A stretch of DNA of 64,000 nt from Trichomonas vaginalis G3. Taxonomy: Eukaryota > Parabasalia > Trichomonadida > Trichomonadidae. The stretch spans positions 13,906,522-13,970,521 of the forward strand of contig NC_067204.1 of NCBI RefSeq assembly GCF_026262505.1, in the 5' to 3' direction. Within the stretch, counting starts at the first letter, position 1, and every line of letters begins with the position of its first letter. The translations under genes were made by a program, and so were the position numbers. Of the stretch, positions 11,360 through 23,769 are shown in pieces. The notes under the pieces were generated by a model. The model was not told the DNA's origin. It saw only the letters and a program-made list of their open reading frames with translations, and did no database searches.

Positions 11360-12380
11360 ATCTTATAGTTTATCTGATCAAAATAAATACCAAACTAATG
11401 TTATTGTAAGGGATCATCCAAAAACATATATATTCGATTATCCATCCCTCTTTCACATGAATGTACCGATTACATCATCAAAATTCGGCCAGGCATATAT
11501 AAATTTGAGCTTTATGTGCCTCTGGAGGAGCTTCTGCAGGAAGAACATCCTTATTCGTTGATAATAAACGAAATTGCATTAATGACATATATGTCAATAT
11601 AACTAATGGAAACGCAGAGTGCAAACCCTGTTGGAAGTCGTGGTGGTGCTGGCGGCTATATTCAGGTATCATTAAGATCTCATCCCATTACCGCCTATGC
11701 GACGATAGGAGTCAAGGAAATTATCAATCAATAGTAAAGTTCACAAATTTGATGACAACAAATGATTAAAGGCGGTTATGGGGTGGAGAAACGCGTATAA
11801 CTACTATCTTTGCGAAATGACTATGGTACAGGAAGTGGCGGTGGTCAAACCTCTGTCAAATTCCTCACAAACGATCTTTGGCACCGAGTGATCGTGGCAG
11901 GTGCTGGAGGTTGGTCTGATAATTCATATACCGAATCTAACTATGTAGATGATGGATCAGGCGGTTTAGGTGGCGGCTTTATTGCCCAAGTTATGGGTTG
12001 ATGGTGTCCTTAACTCAGATCGAATTGCGAATTCCACTTTTGGTTTCACTTTCGGCTCAGGAGAATCAGCTCGACAAAAAGGTTCGTTGAATCCATATGG
12101 CCAGCATGATTATGATATACTAGTCGATAGACCAGGTGCTGGCAGCGGATGGTTCGGAGGATTTGCAGGTCACCATGGAAATGCAGGCTCGGAGGTGGCA
12201 GTTCTTGGGCACTCTCTGCTGAAGCAATCTTTCCAGAAGGAAAATATATGCAAATGGAAGTTTTTACAATGAACCGAAAGTCACCCGTACTTCTTCAGTT
12301 TGAATGATGGGTATGTTTTCACTGAAGTCAAAACATATCCAGGCGTTTGGGTTGGTATGGAAGACTTGTAATCACCGTTC
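11360..12380 (+). pseudogene. Gly-rich protein (ALK/LTK Gly-rich domain type), copy 2, more decayed
   Basis: Block for block this repeats copy 1: a region equivalent to DYIIELHPGLYKFELY near 11470, GSRGGAGG near 11637, GTGSGGGQTSVKFL at 11826, FGFTFGSGESARQKG at about 12040 and GAGSGWFGGFAGHHG at 12139. These blocks sit in several different frames with small indels between them, more than in copy 1. A tandem duplication of one gene followed by independent decay is the simplest explanation. Confidence 0.7.
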
Positions 12381-12564
12381 TCGATAGTATTATCTGCCCA
12401 TCTGTGCATGTTTAATCGTATTAGTTTTATGTATGAACTATTGTTTTTTGGTTTTAGAAACAAATGCTAAATAAATAACCATATTTTTTATATTAGAAGC
12501 TCCATCCAATAATTAAAAATTTACGACTAAAAATTGATTCAATTGTTGAAAAAAATCTAAAAAA

Positions 12565-12636
12565 CGCTATCCTGGGACTCGAACCCCAAACCCTTGATTA
12601 AAAGTCCAAAGCTCTATCCTGTTGAGCTAGGAAAGC
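12565..12636 (-). tRNA. tRNA-Lys (UUU), second copy lacking two bases
   Basis: Identical to the tRNA at 6639-6712 except for two missing G residues, one in the T-stem (GGGG to GGG) and one at the end of the anticodon stem (GG to G). Both losses are in G runs. This is either a tRNA pseudogene or a true tRNA with two homopolymer assembly errors. The A box, anticodon loop, TTCGA and downstream T run are kept. Confidence 0.75.
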
Positions 12637-12639
12637 TTC

Positions 12640-13840
12640 ACATAAAATATGGATAAACTACTATCTATCACAATATACCCTATAATTTTATGAATATGGC
12701 ACTTTTCGTCGATTTTCAAAGAATTAAATCGCTTCTATCTCAATAACTAAAAACATATAGATTTTTGAAAAGTATATATAGTGTACTACATCTCAAGATA
12801 TTATTAATATGTATATTAGAAAGAATAATATATTGGATTTTGATATCACAAAATGACTTTTCAATTTATTGTAGTTCCTCACAGAGTTGAGATTCTACAA
12901 AATTCTTTGCAGATAATTTAGAATGATGATAGACTAACGAACTATAGATACATGAATTGAAATAAAAAAATCGATTAAATATGAACTTCATAAACCGTTT
13001 AAGAAACTTAAAAACTATTCTTTATTGTTTATTTTGGACAAGTTTAATATGATTTGGTTTTATTGGACAATAATCGAGTAACGGAAAAAATATAACATTT
13101 ACTATAAAGTGAAAATTTAGAGGTATATTTCGTAAGATATTCCTCTCTGATTACAAGAACTATTGTGAGCTATCAATCTAATGAAAGAGAGCAGATTGGC
13201 CGTAATGAAAATGCAATACTTCGAAAATCAATGCAAAAAGATTAATTTGTTAGAAACAATCGACTATGACACTGAATTCTAAGAGCAAACGTTTACATTA
13301 GGATATTTGATCATTTTCCAAATTGCAAAATTGCATTTAAACAAGTTAAGGAGAATACTATATTAACCGTGTTGTAAGGAATATAACAATTTTAAAGATT
13401 TGCGACAGAATTTGAAAAAATATGAAAATCAGATATATAAAAATGAATAAAAATAACATTATGATGGAATATTAAGTAGATGAGCTATTAATGCTGCTAT
13501 GATTTAAAATTGAGTAGTAATGAAATAGAATTTCGATTAAAAAATAATGTAATCGTATGAAAGCTTTGATCCAATAATTAATATTCGCAAATTTTAACAT
13601 ACTAATAAATTCTGATTATATAAGATATTTTAAAAATGAGATTCCAATTGAATGGTGATGGAGATGAAAATTTTTAAAAATATAAATAAGAGTATAAATG
13701 TTTGAATATAACTAGTAAAATTTGAAAAAGTAAATTATTGAAATCCTTAAAAATTTGTTACGGATAAAAGCTATATAAATAAAAGATGTGTGGTTGGTTA
13801 GCTAATCTGTGTAAATATCAAAAGAATTAATGGGTGTGTG
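12640..13840. other. A+T-rich flank of the satellite locus, no gene
   Basis: No coding stretch, RNA gene or tandem repeat was recognised. The first satellite unit starts abruptly near 13841. Confidence 0.6.
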
Positions 13841-16800
13841 AATGGAGCAACTTTTGAGAAGAATCATTTGTGATTCTTGTCAAAGTTGAATCAAAGACAA
13901 CAATTGATAGACAATTGTTGTCTTTGTGTACAACATTCACTTGAATTATAAACAATAACAAGTGTTTGTTGTTCACTGAGCAACTTTGAGAAGAATCATT
14001 TGTGATTCTTGTCAAAGTTGAATCAAAGACAACAATTGATAGACAATTGTTGTCTTTGTGTACAACATTCACTTGAATTATAAACAATAACAAGTGTTTG
14101 TTGTTCACTGAGCAACTTTGAGAAGAATCATTTGTGATTCTTGTCAAAGTTGAATCAAAGACAACAATTGATAGACAATTGTTGTCTTTGTGTACAACAT
14201 TCACTTGAATTATAAACAATAACAAGTGTTTGTTGTTCACTGAGCAACTTTGAGAAGAATCATTTGTGATTCTTGTCAAAGTTGAATCAAAGACAACAAT
14301 TGATAGACAATTGTTGTCTTTGTGTACAACATTCACTTGAATTATAAACAATAACAAGTGTTTGTTGTTCACTGAGCAACTTTGAGAAGAATCATTTGTG
14401 ATTCTTGTCAAAGTTGAATCAAAGACAACAATTGATAGACAATTGTTGTCTTTGTGTACAACATTCACTTGAATTATAAACAATAACAAGTGTTTGTTGT
14501 TCACTGAGCAACTTTGAGAAGAATCATTTGTGATTCTTGTCAAAGTTGAATCAAAGACAACAATTGATAGACAATTGTTGTCTTTGTGTACAACATTCAC
14601 TTGAATTATAAACAATAACAAGTGTTTGTTGTTCACTGAGCAACTTTGAGAAGAATCATTTGTGATTCTTGTCAAAGTTGAATCAAAGACAACAATTGAT
14701 AGACAATTGTTGTCTTTGTGTACAACATTCACTTGAATTATAAACAATAACAAGTGTTTGTTGTTCACTGAGCAACTTTGAGAAGAATCATTTGTGATTC
14801 TTGTCAAAGTTGAATCAAAGACAACAATTGATAGACAATTGTTGTCTTTGTGTACAACATTCACTTGAATTATAAACAATAACAAGTGTTTGTTGTTCAC
14901 TGAGCAACTTTGAGAAGAATCATTTGTGATTCTTGTCAAAGTTGAATCAAAGACAACAATTGATAGACAATTGTTGTCTTTGTGTACAACATTCACTTGA
15001 ATTATAAACAATAACAAGTGTTTGTTGTTCACTGAGCAACTTTGAGAAGAATCATTTGTGATTCTTGTCAAAGTTGAATCAAAGACAACAATTGATAGAC
15101 AATTGTTGTCTTTGTGTACAACATTCACTTGAATTATAAACAATAACAAGTGTTTGTTGTTCACTGAGCAACTTTGAGAAGAATCATTTGTGATTCTTGT
15201 CAAAGTTGAATCAAAGACAACAATTGATAGACAATTGTTGTCTTTGTGTACAACATTCACTTGAATTATAAACAATAACAAGTGTTTGTTGTTCACTGAG
15301 CAACTTTGAGAAGAATCATTTGTGATTCTTGTCAAAGTTGAATCAAAGACAACAATTGATAGACAATTGTTGTCTTTGTGTACAACATTCACTTGAATTA
15401 TAAACAATAACAAGTGTTTGTTGTTCACTGAGCAACTTTGAGAAGAATCATTTGTGATTCTTGTCAAAGTTGAATCAAAGACAACAATTGATAGACAATT
15501 GTTGTCTTTGTGTACAACATTCACTTGAATTATAAACAATAACAAGTGTTTGTTGTTCACTGAGCAACTTTGAGAAGAATCATTTGTGATTCTTGTCAAA
15601 GTTGAATCAAAGACAACAATTGATAGACAATTGTTGTCTTTGTGTACAACATTCACTTGAATTATAAACAATAACAAGTGTTTGTTGTTCACTGAGCAAC
15701 TTTGAGAAGAATCATTTGTGATTCTTGTCAAAGTTGAATCAAAGACAACAATTGATAGACAATTGTTGTCTTTGTGTACAACATTCACTTGAATTATAAA
15801 CAATAACAAGTGTTTGTTGTTCACTGAGCAACTTTGAGAAGAATCATTTGTGATTCTTGTCAAAGTTGAATCAAAGACAACAATTGATAGACAATTGTTG
15901 TCTTTGTGTACAACATTCACTTGAATTATAAACAATAACAAGTGTTTGTTGTTCACTGAGCAACTTTGAGAAGAATCATTTGTGATTCTTGTCAAAGTTG
16001 AATCAAAGACAACAATTGATAGACAATTGTTGTCTTTGTGTACAACATTCACTTGAATTATAAACAATAACAAGTGTTTGTTGTTCACTGAGCAACTTTG
16101 AGAAGAATCATTTGTGATTCTTGTCAAAGTTGAATCAAAGACAACAATTGATAGACAATTGTTGTCTTTGTGTACAACATTCACTTGAATTATAAACAAT
16201 AACAAGTGTTTGTTGTTCACTGAGCAACTTTGAGAAGAATCATTTGTGATTCTTGTCAAAGTTGAATCAAAGACAACAATTGATAGACAATTGTTGTCTT
16301 TGTGTACAACATTCACTTGAATTATAAACAATAACAAGTGTTTGTTGTTCACTGAGCAACTTTGAGAAGAATCATTTGTGATTCTTGTCAAAGTTGAATC
16401 AAAGACAACAATTGATAGACAATTGTTGTCTTTGTGTACAACATTCACTTGAATTATAAACAATAACAAGTGTTTGTTGTTCACTGAGCAACTTTGAGAA
16501 GAATCATTTGTGATTCTTGTCAAAGTTGAATCAAAGACAACAATTGATAGACAATTGTTGTCTTTGTGTACAACATTCACTTGAATTATAAACAATAACA
16601 AGTGTTTGTTGTTCACTGAGCAACTTTGAGAAGAATCATTTGTGATTCTTGTCAAAGTTGAATCAAAGACAACAATTGATAGACAATTGTTGTCTTTGTG
16701 TACAACATTCACTTGAATTATAAACAATAACAAGTGTTTGTTGTTCACTGAGCAACTTTGAGAAGAATCATTTGTGATTCTTGTCAAAGTTGAATCAAAG

Positions 16801-18753
16801 ACAACAATTGATAGACAATTGTTGTCTTTGTGTACAACATTCACTTGAATTATAAACAATAACAAGTGTTTGTTGTTCACTGAGCAACTTTGAGAAGAAT
16901 CATTTGTGATTCTTGTCAAAGTTGAATCAAAGACAACAATTGATAGACAATTGTTGTCTTTGTGTACAACATTCACTTGAATTATAAACAATAACAAGTG
17001 TTTGTTGTTCACTGAGCAACTTTGAGAAGAATCATTTGTGATTCTTGTCAAAGTTGAATCAAAGACAACAATTGATAGACAATTGTTGTCTTTGTGTACA
17101 ACATTCACTTGAATTATAAACAATAACAAGTGTTTGTTGTTCACTGAGCAACTTTGAGAAGAATCATTTGTGATTCTTGTCAAAGTTGAATCAAAGACAA
17201 CAATTGATAGACAATTGTTGTCTTTGTGTACAACATTCACTTGAATTATAAACAATAACAAGTGTTTTTGTTCACTGAGCAACTTTGAGAAGAATCATTT
17301 GTGATTCTTGTCAAAGTTGAATCAAAGACAACAATTGATAGACAATTGTTGTCTTTGTGTACAACATTCACTTGAATTATAAACAATAACAAGTGTTTGT
17401 TGTTCACTGAGCAACTTTGAGAAGAATCATTTGTGATTCTTGTCAAAGTTGAATCAAAGACAACAATTGATAGACAATTGTTGTCTTTGTGTACAACATT
17501 CACTTGAATTATAAACAATAACAAGTGTTTGTTGTTCACTGAGCAACTTTGAGAAGAATCATTTGTGATTCTTGTCAAAGTTGAATCAAAGACAACAATT
17601 GATAGACAATTGTTGTCTTTGTGTACAACATTCACTTGAATTATAAACAATAACAAGTGTTTGTTGTTCACTGAGCAACTTTGAGAAGAATCATTTGTGA
17701 TTCTTGTCAAAGTTGAATCAAAGACAACAATTGATAGACAATTGTTGTCTTTGTGTACAACATTCACTTGAATTATAAACAATAACAAGTGTTTGTTGTT
17801 CACTGAGCAACTTTGAGAAGAATCATTTGTGATTCTTGTCAAAGTTGAATCAAAGACAACAATTGATAGACAATTGTTGTCTTTGTGTACAACATTCACT
17901 TGAATTATAAACAATAACAAGTGTTTGTTGTTCACTGAGCAACTTTGAGAAGAATCATTTGTGATTCTTGTCAAAGTTGAATCAAAGACAACAATTGATA
18001 GACAATTGTTGTCTTTGTGTACAACATTCACTTGAATTATAAACAATAACAAGTGTTTGTTGTTCACTGAGCAACTTTGAGAAGAATCATTTGTGATTCT
18101 TGTCAAAGTTGAATCAAAGACAACAATTGATAGACAATTGTTGTCTTTGTGTACAACATTCACTTGAATTATAAACAATAACAAGTGTTTGTTGTTCACT
18201 GAGCAACTTTGAGAAGAATCATTTGTGATTCTTGTCAAAGTTGAATCAAAGACAACAATTGATAGACAATTGTTGTCTTTGTGTACAACATTCACTTGAA
18301 TTATAAACAATAACAAGTGTTTGTTGTTCACTGAGCAACTTTGAGAAGAATCATTTGTGATTCTTGTCAAAGTTGAATCAAAGACAACAATTGATAGACA
18401 ATTGTTGTCTTTGTGTACAACATTCACTTGAATTATAAACAATAACAAGTGTTTGTTGTTCACTGAGCAACTTTGAGAAGAATCATTTGTGATTCTTGTC
18501 AAAGTTGAATCAAAGACAACAATTGATAGACAATTGTTGTCTTTGTGTACAACATTCACTTGAATTATAAACAATAACAAGTGTTTGTTGTTCACTGAGC
18601 AACTTTGAGAAGAATCATTTGTGATTCTTGTCAAAGTTGAATCAAAGACAACAATTGATAGACAATTGTTGTCTTTGTGTACAACATTCACTTGAATTAT
18701 AAACAATAACAAGTGTTTGTTGTTCACTGAGCAACTTTGAGAAGAATCATTTT
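13841..18753 (-). repeat. 132-bp satellite array, left arm (about 37 units)
   Basis: Head-to-tail copies of a 132-bp monomer that are almost identical throughout; the only clear variants are at the edges and a one-base contraction near 17265. The array is in the opposite orientation to the one at 23931-30105. Because 132 is a multiple of three and one frame of the monomer has no stop, very long open frames (more than 1,100 codons) run through the array by necessity; they are not convincing genes. The monomer is almost wholly made of three dyad symmetries (see findings). Confidence 0.97.
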
Positions 18754-18796
18754 GTAATACTTTGAAACACAAAAATAGCATATTATGCTTGTATTT

Positions 18797-19685
18797 ATCT
18801 AATGTGTCATTTGGAGACATTGCTATGCAAGTCTCCCAGAATGACACATTCATACACAATCTTCTTCTGATGTGTCTTTGTCAACAAAGTGCAACAGTGC
18901 ACTTATTGTGTGCATGTGCATTTGGGAGACATTGTCTATGCAAGTCTCCCAGAATGACACATTCATACACAATCTTCTCTGATTGTGTATCTTTTGTCAA
19001 CAAAGTGCAACAGTGCACTTTTGTTGCTATGTGTCATTTTGGGAGACATTGTCTATGCAAGTCTCCAGAATGACACATTCATACACAATCTTCTTCTGAT
19101 TGTGTATCTTTTGTCAACAAAGTGCAACAGTGCACTGTTATTGTGTGCTATGTGTCATTTTGGGAGACATTGTCTATGCAAGTCTCCCAGAATGACACAT
19201 TCATACACAATCTTCTTCTGATTGTGTATCTTTTGTCAACAAAGTGCAACAGTGCACTTTATTGTGTGCTATGTTCATTTTGGGAGACATTGTCTATGCA
19301 AGTCTCCCAGAATGACACATTCATACACAATCTTCTTCTGATGTGTATCTTTTGTCAAACAAAGTGCAACAGTGCACTGTTATTGTGTGCTATGTGTCAT
19401 TTTGGGAGACATTGTCTATGCAAGTCCCAGAATGACACATTCATACACAATCTTCTTCTGATTGTGTATCTTTTGTCAACAAAGTGCAACAGTGCACTGT
19501 TATTGTGTGCTATGTGTCATTTTGGGAGACATTGTCTATGCAAGTCTCCCAGAATGACACATTCATACACAATCTCTTCTGATTGTGTATCTTTTGTCAA
19601 CAAAGTGCAACAGTGCACTGTTATTGTGTGCTATGTGTCATTTTGGGAGACATTGTCTATGCAAGTCTCCCAGAATGACACATTC
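18797..19685 (+). repeat. 121-bp satellite array, left block (about 7 units)
   Basis: Direct repeats of about 121 bp unrelated in sequence to the 132-bp monomer. Units differ by small indels, so this array is less homogeneous than the 132-bp arrays. Each unit carries a 17-bp-arm dyad (GTGTCATTTTGGGAGAC and its complement with one mismatch), a 10-bp-arm dyad (ATACACAATC/GATTGTGTAT) and a third around AGTGCA/TGCACT. Confidence 0.95.
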
Positions 19686-19957
19686 TCTCAAATGTTCTTA
19701 CACTCTATTAAAACTATTCATAAATACAATTTCAATCTTATCCTCATTTTCTTCCTATTACACGTATCGAATCCCAACCTACTGAAACACTTATTCCTCA
19801 TAATCATTCGCAAATTTTTCTAATCTATGTTTTCTCAACTATTATCCTTTACATTCATAACAGCATGTAGATATTCCTAATGAAATTTAATGTTTTCATA
19901 TTAAATACTTAATCAGACAAAAATTATATTATCAAATTTTATATCATTCTTAAATTC

Positions 19958-20724
19958 AGATTATATTGCTTACTTTGCAAGCTAACTATAATATAGTGTG
20001 ATAGTCTTATTGAACTTTGATCAAATACCCTTCGTCCGTTAAAAATTAAGATGCGTTTAAAAAATCGGAAAAAAATTCTTTTGTTTTATTTTTAATTTTT
20101 CAACCGATAAAACTTTTTAGAAAAACTCCAAATTCCAAAGAAATGCTTAGATTCAATATGAAGAACATATTCATACAGTCATTTCGTTTCAAATTTCAAT
20201 TTTCAAATCGAACAAAGCTGCAAATTTGAACACTTTACAAAATTTTGAAACGTCTTTTCCCGAATGAATATTGAGTTTCAAGCCGGACAAGCTATAGCAA
20301 AAACTGATCCTTATGACACACTCTATCATTTTGGTTTTTTTTTGCAAAACGTGGGTAAACACCCATCTCATAACACATTTTTTGCAAAATTTGGTAAAAT
20401 CCGTGTAAATGCTCAGATACATGTGGCCAATAATATTTGAATACTGACAGGTCCGGATATTAGGTTTAAATAGCTGATTTAATTCGAAATATGAAAAAAG
20501 ATGAAATCTCAATGTAATAGTAAATTAAGAATCAGTATGAATAGTTATATGATTTTGATAAAAGAAAACTGAATGAAATAGAACAAAATTTGAATCTCAG
20601 AATTTAAAAGTAATGAAAGAAGAAAAAGTGGCTTTAGGGTTTTATGATAAGTATTGTCGGGTATTAGAAGCAAATATGTTGAAAAGAGATATTTAATTAA
20701 TATGAGACAAAATTTAAAACACGA
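19958..20724 (+). repeat. Left arm of the core palindrome
   Basis: About 770 bp that recur nearly identically, inverted, at 21217-21987. A sequence resembling a mariner/Stowaway terminus (CCTTCGTCCGTTAAAAATTA) lies near the outer end at about 20030. Open frames in the arm (for example 20189-20512) have no recognised domain. Confidence 0.9.
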
Positions 20725-20789
20725 AAAGTGCATAATGCACTCTTGTCGGTCGAAGTTCCGCAATCGTATTCTAATTGCGGAAGATTGTC

Positions 20790-21213
20790 TCATTCTGGAA
20801 GACATTGTCTATGCAAGTCTCCCAGAATGACACATTCATACACAATCTTCTTCTGATTGTGTATCTTTTGTCAACAAAGTTCAACAGTGCACTGTTATTG
20901 TGTGCTATGTGTCATTTTGGAGACATTGTCTATGCAAGTCTCCCAGAATGACACATTCATACACAATCTTCTTCTGATTGTGTATCTTTTGTCAACAAAG
21001 TGCAACAGTGCACTGTTATTGTGTGCTATGTGTCATTTTGGGAGACATTGTCTATGCAAGTCTCCAGAATGACACATTCATACACAATCTTCTTCTGATT
21101 GTGTATCTTTTGTCAACAAAGTGCAACAGTGCACTGTTATTGTGTGCTATGTGTCATTTTTGGGAGACATGTCTATGCAAGTCTCCCAGAATGACACATT
21201 CATACACAATCTT
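20790..21213 (+). repeat. 121-bp satellite array, palindrome spacer (about 3.5 units)
   Basis: Same monomer and same orientation as the block at 18797-19685, but lying in the unpaired centre of the large palindrome. Only the arms, not the satellite, are inverted. Confidence 0.95.
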
Positions 21214-21216
21214 CAA

Positions 21217-21987
21217 TTCTTGTTTTAATTTTGTCTCATATTAACTGAATATCTCTCTTCAACATATTTGCTTCTAATACCCGACAATACCTTATCATAA
21301 AACCCCTAAAGCCACTTTTTCTTCTTTCATTACTTTTAAATTCTGAGATTCAAATTTTGTTCTATTTCATTCAGTTTTCTTTTATCAAAATCATATAACT
21401 ATTCATACTGATTCTTAATTTACTAATTACATTGAGATTTCATCTTTTTTCATATTTCGAATTAAATCAGCTATTTAAACCTAATATCCGGACCTGTCAG
21501 TATTCAAATATTATTGGCCACATGTATCTGAGCATTTACACGGATTTTACCAAATTTTGCAAAAAATGTGTTATGAGATGGGTGTTTACCCACGTTTGCA
21601 AAAAAAAAACCAAAATGATAGAGTGTGTCATAAGGATCAGTTTGCTATAGCTTGTCCGGCTTGAAACTCAATATTCATTCGGGAAAAGACGTTTCAAAAT
21701 TTTGTAAAGTATTCAAATTTGCAGCTTTGTTCGATTTGAAAATTGAAATTTGAAACGAAATGACTGTATGAATATGTTCTTCATATTGAATCTAAGCATT
21801 TCTTGGAATTTGGAGTTTTTCTAAAAAGTTTTATCGGTTGAAAAATTAAAAATAAAACAAAAGAATTTTTTTCCGATTTTTTAAACGCATCTTAATTTTT
21901 AACGGACGAAGGAGTATTTGATCAAAGTTCAATAAGACTATCACACTATATTATAGTTAGCTTGCAAAGTAAGCAATATAATCTGGA
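21217..21987 (-). repeat. Right arm of the core palindrome
   Basis: Reverse complement of 19958-20724 with few differences. Beyond 21987 weak similarity to the reverse complement of 19690-19957 appears to continue (for example AGTATTTAATA and a GTCTCATTCTG-like end near 22262), suggesting an older, longer inverted repeat whose outer part has diverged. Confidence 0.9.
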
Positions 21988-22514
21988 ATTTAATAACTTC
22001 ATAAAGATTTGATAAAACCATTTTTGTGTAAATTAGTATTTAATAGGAAAATATGAAATTAGATTAGTCAAACATATAAATTGTTATTATATGAAATGAT
22101 AACAATTGATAAAACATACAGATTGGAAGATTAGGTGAATTTTTGTGAATAGGTGTGTTTGTATGTAATGCCTCTATAGTATATTCATAATAAAAATTAG
22201 TATACTATAAAAAGTTGATTTGAGAAGAAAATTAATGTGGAATAAGAAGATTGTAGAGAAACGTCTCATTCTGTGAAACAGTCACAAATAATATCTCCTT
22301 ACCATATCAAATCCTTAAATTTTATATATGCTATTTTTTTAATCTTTTAAAAATTTCTCTTTAACTCTCTTCAAAGACTTTCTTTTATGTCAAAAATTGT
22401 TTCACTTTGCCCCAACTCATATACTCTAAAAATAATAACAATAGCCAAATATATAAAATTAATTTTTAATTCATTAAAATTATATTTATTCAAAGTAAAT
22501 CCTCATATAAACTT

Positions 22515-23769
22515 CTATGAACCATCCTCATCTGTTAATTCAATCAAGTATTCTAAGAAATTTGGGCAATTTTCTTCGAATAATTGGCTCTCATATGATA
22601 AATCTATTAATTCAATTTTGTCATGCATAAAATCATACTTTCCGAATATGCAATAGCATTTTTCAAGAGCCAACAATAAATCAATTTTAAATCTTAGACC
22701 GTTATTATTAAATGATTCAAGTAGTCCTTCCTCCAATAAAAAGTGGTACATTATTTGTTGATCGTTCTGTGAAAATTCGAAATTTAAGATACAATAGCAA
22801 ATTGGCAAACCCAAATTTTAGCTAAAAGTGACAGGAAAAAAAAACGTTTAGTATTAAAAAAAAAGACCGATGAGAGCTTCGTTCGAAATATAGAGGGAAC
22901 TGAGAATGCGCAACCATTCTCAGGGAATATTGGATGCTATTCCCGTTCCCTCTGTATGGAAAATTGAGGTTTTCAAAGGGAGTTAAAATAATATCAAATT
23001 TATACTAATTTACTTCAAAATACAAAAGTATTTGACAGCTAGAATTAGTTACTTTAGCAAGCCTATCAATACCCTTTTACGATTATTGTTACTTTTTCGA
23101 AATAAAAGTAAAAACAAATTTATACTAATTTACTTCAAAATACAAAAGTATTTGACAGCTAAAATTAGTTACTTTAGCAAGCCTATCAATACCCTTTTAC
23201 GATTATTGCTACTTTTTCGAAATAAAATAAATTTATTATCAAAAACCTTTTTTTTCTTAGTAAAAATAAACGAAATTTTTTACCTTATGAACTTTTGATG
23301 GAAATAAAAATTTAAAATAATAAAGAAAGCCGCGAGCGAAGCGATCGGCTTAGTTCGAAGATTTTGATTCAAATCTTTGCTGATCTGTAATTCGCGGAAG
23401 CCGCGAGCGAATCGAGCGGCTTAGGTCTAAGATTTTGATTCAAATCTTTGCTTATATTCCTTAAATTCTTTATGAAACTCGCAACAGTTCCATAAAAAAT
23501 TTTAAATTCTAAACTGTCGAAATTACCGATCGGTAATCACACCCTTCATGGGTGTGTCACTTTTAGCTAAAATTACCCCTACTCGTAAAAACAAGGATAT
23601 TTTCGTCAAATGCATCTATTTTGTCAACAGGAAATGGTATCTTGGAGACACAATCACCAATATCAATATTTTCAACATCTTGTTTATAAGATTTGATATT
23701 CATTAAAATTTGATATAAAAAAGTAAATTCATTGCTCAGAAAATTGAGAAAATTGAGAGTAAGCGCCAA
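22515..23769 (-). pseudogene. Host gene fragment interrupted by a 753-bp transposon
   Basis: Two minus-strand coding pieces, 23769-23575 and 22814-22515, lie either side of an inserted TIR element (22818-23570). Taking out the insertion and one AATT copy brings the two pieces into one frame across the junction (VFTSRGN then LGLPICYC), which shows this was one gene. The protein is helical and Leu/Asn/Asp-rich, ending FLEYLIELTDEDGS. Its look recalls armadillo-type repeat proteins of trichomonads, but no domain is certain. No ATG is seen at the 5' end, so the fragment is also truncated there. Confidence 0.5.
22818..23570. mobile_element. 753-bp non-autonomous TIR element (MITE-like)
   Basis: Perfect 16-bp terminal inverted repeats TTAGCTAAAAGTGACA, flanked by AATT on both sides (22814-22817 and 23571-23574) as a likely 4-bp target-site duplication. 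It contains no transposase frame. Inside are two tandem copies of a 119-bp unit (about 22990-23225) and two copies of a roughly 75-bp unit with a GCCGCGAGCGAA motif (about 23327-23460). The superfamily is not assigned. Confidence 0.75.

Noticed and set aside
13827-18859. Two giant repetitive open frames (about 1,150 and 540 codons) on the minus strand
   Set aside because: They are the same 44-codon satellite monomer read through; openness is a result of period 132 and identical units, not evidence of a protein.
20189-20512. 107-codon frame in the palindrome arm (also at 21432)
   Set aside because: Present twice only because the arm is duplicated; no domain recognised, and no catalytic motif of a mariner transposase could be found in any frame.
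18797-21244. Short overlapping frames with Cys/His-rich content in the 121-bp satellite (CYVSFWETLSMQVSQND-type)
   Set aside because: They change frame from unit to unit and follow from the tandem repeat; no start context or conservation.
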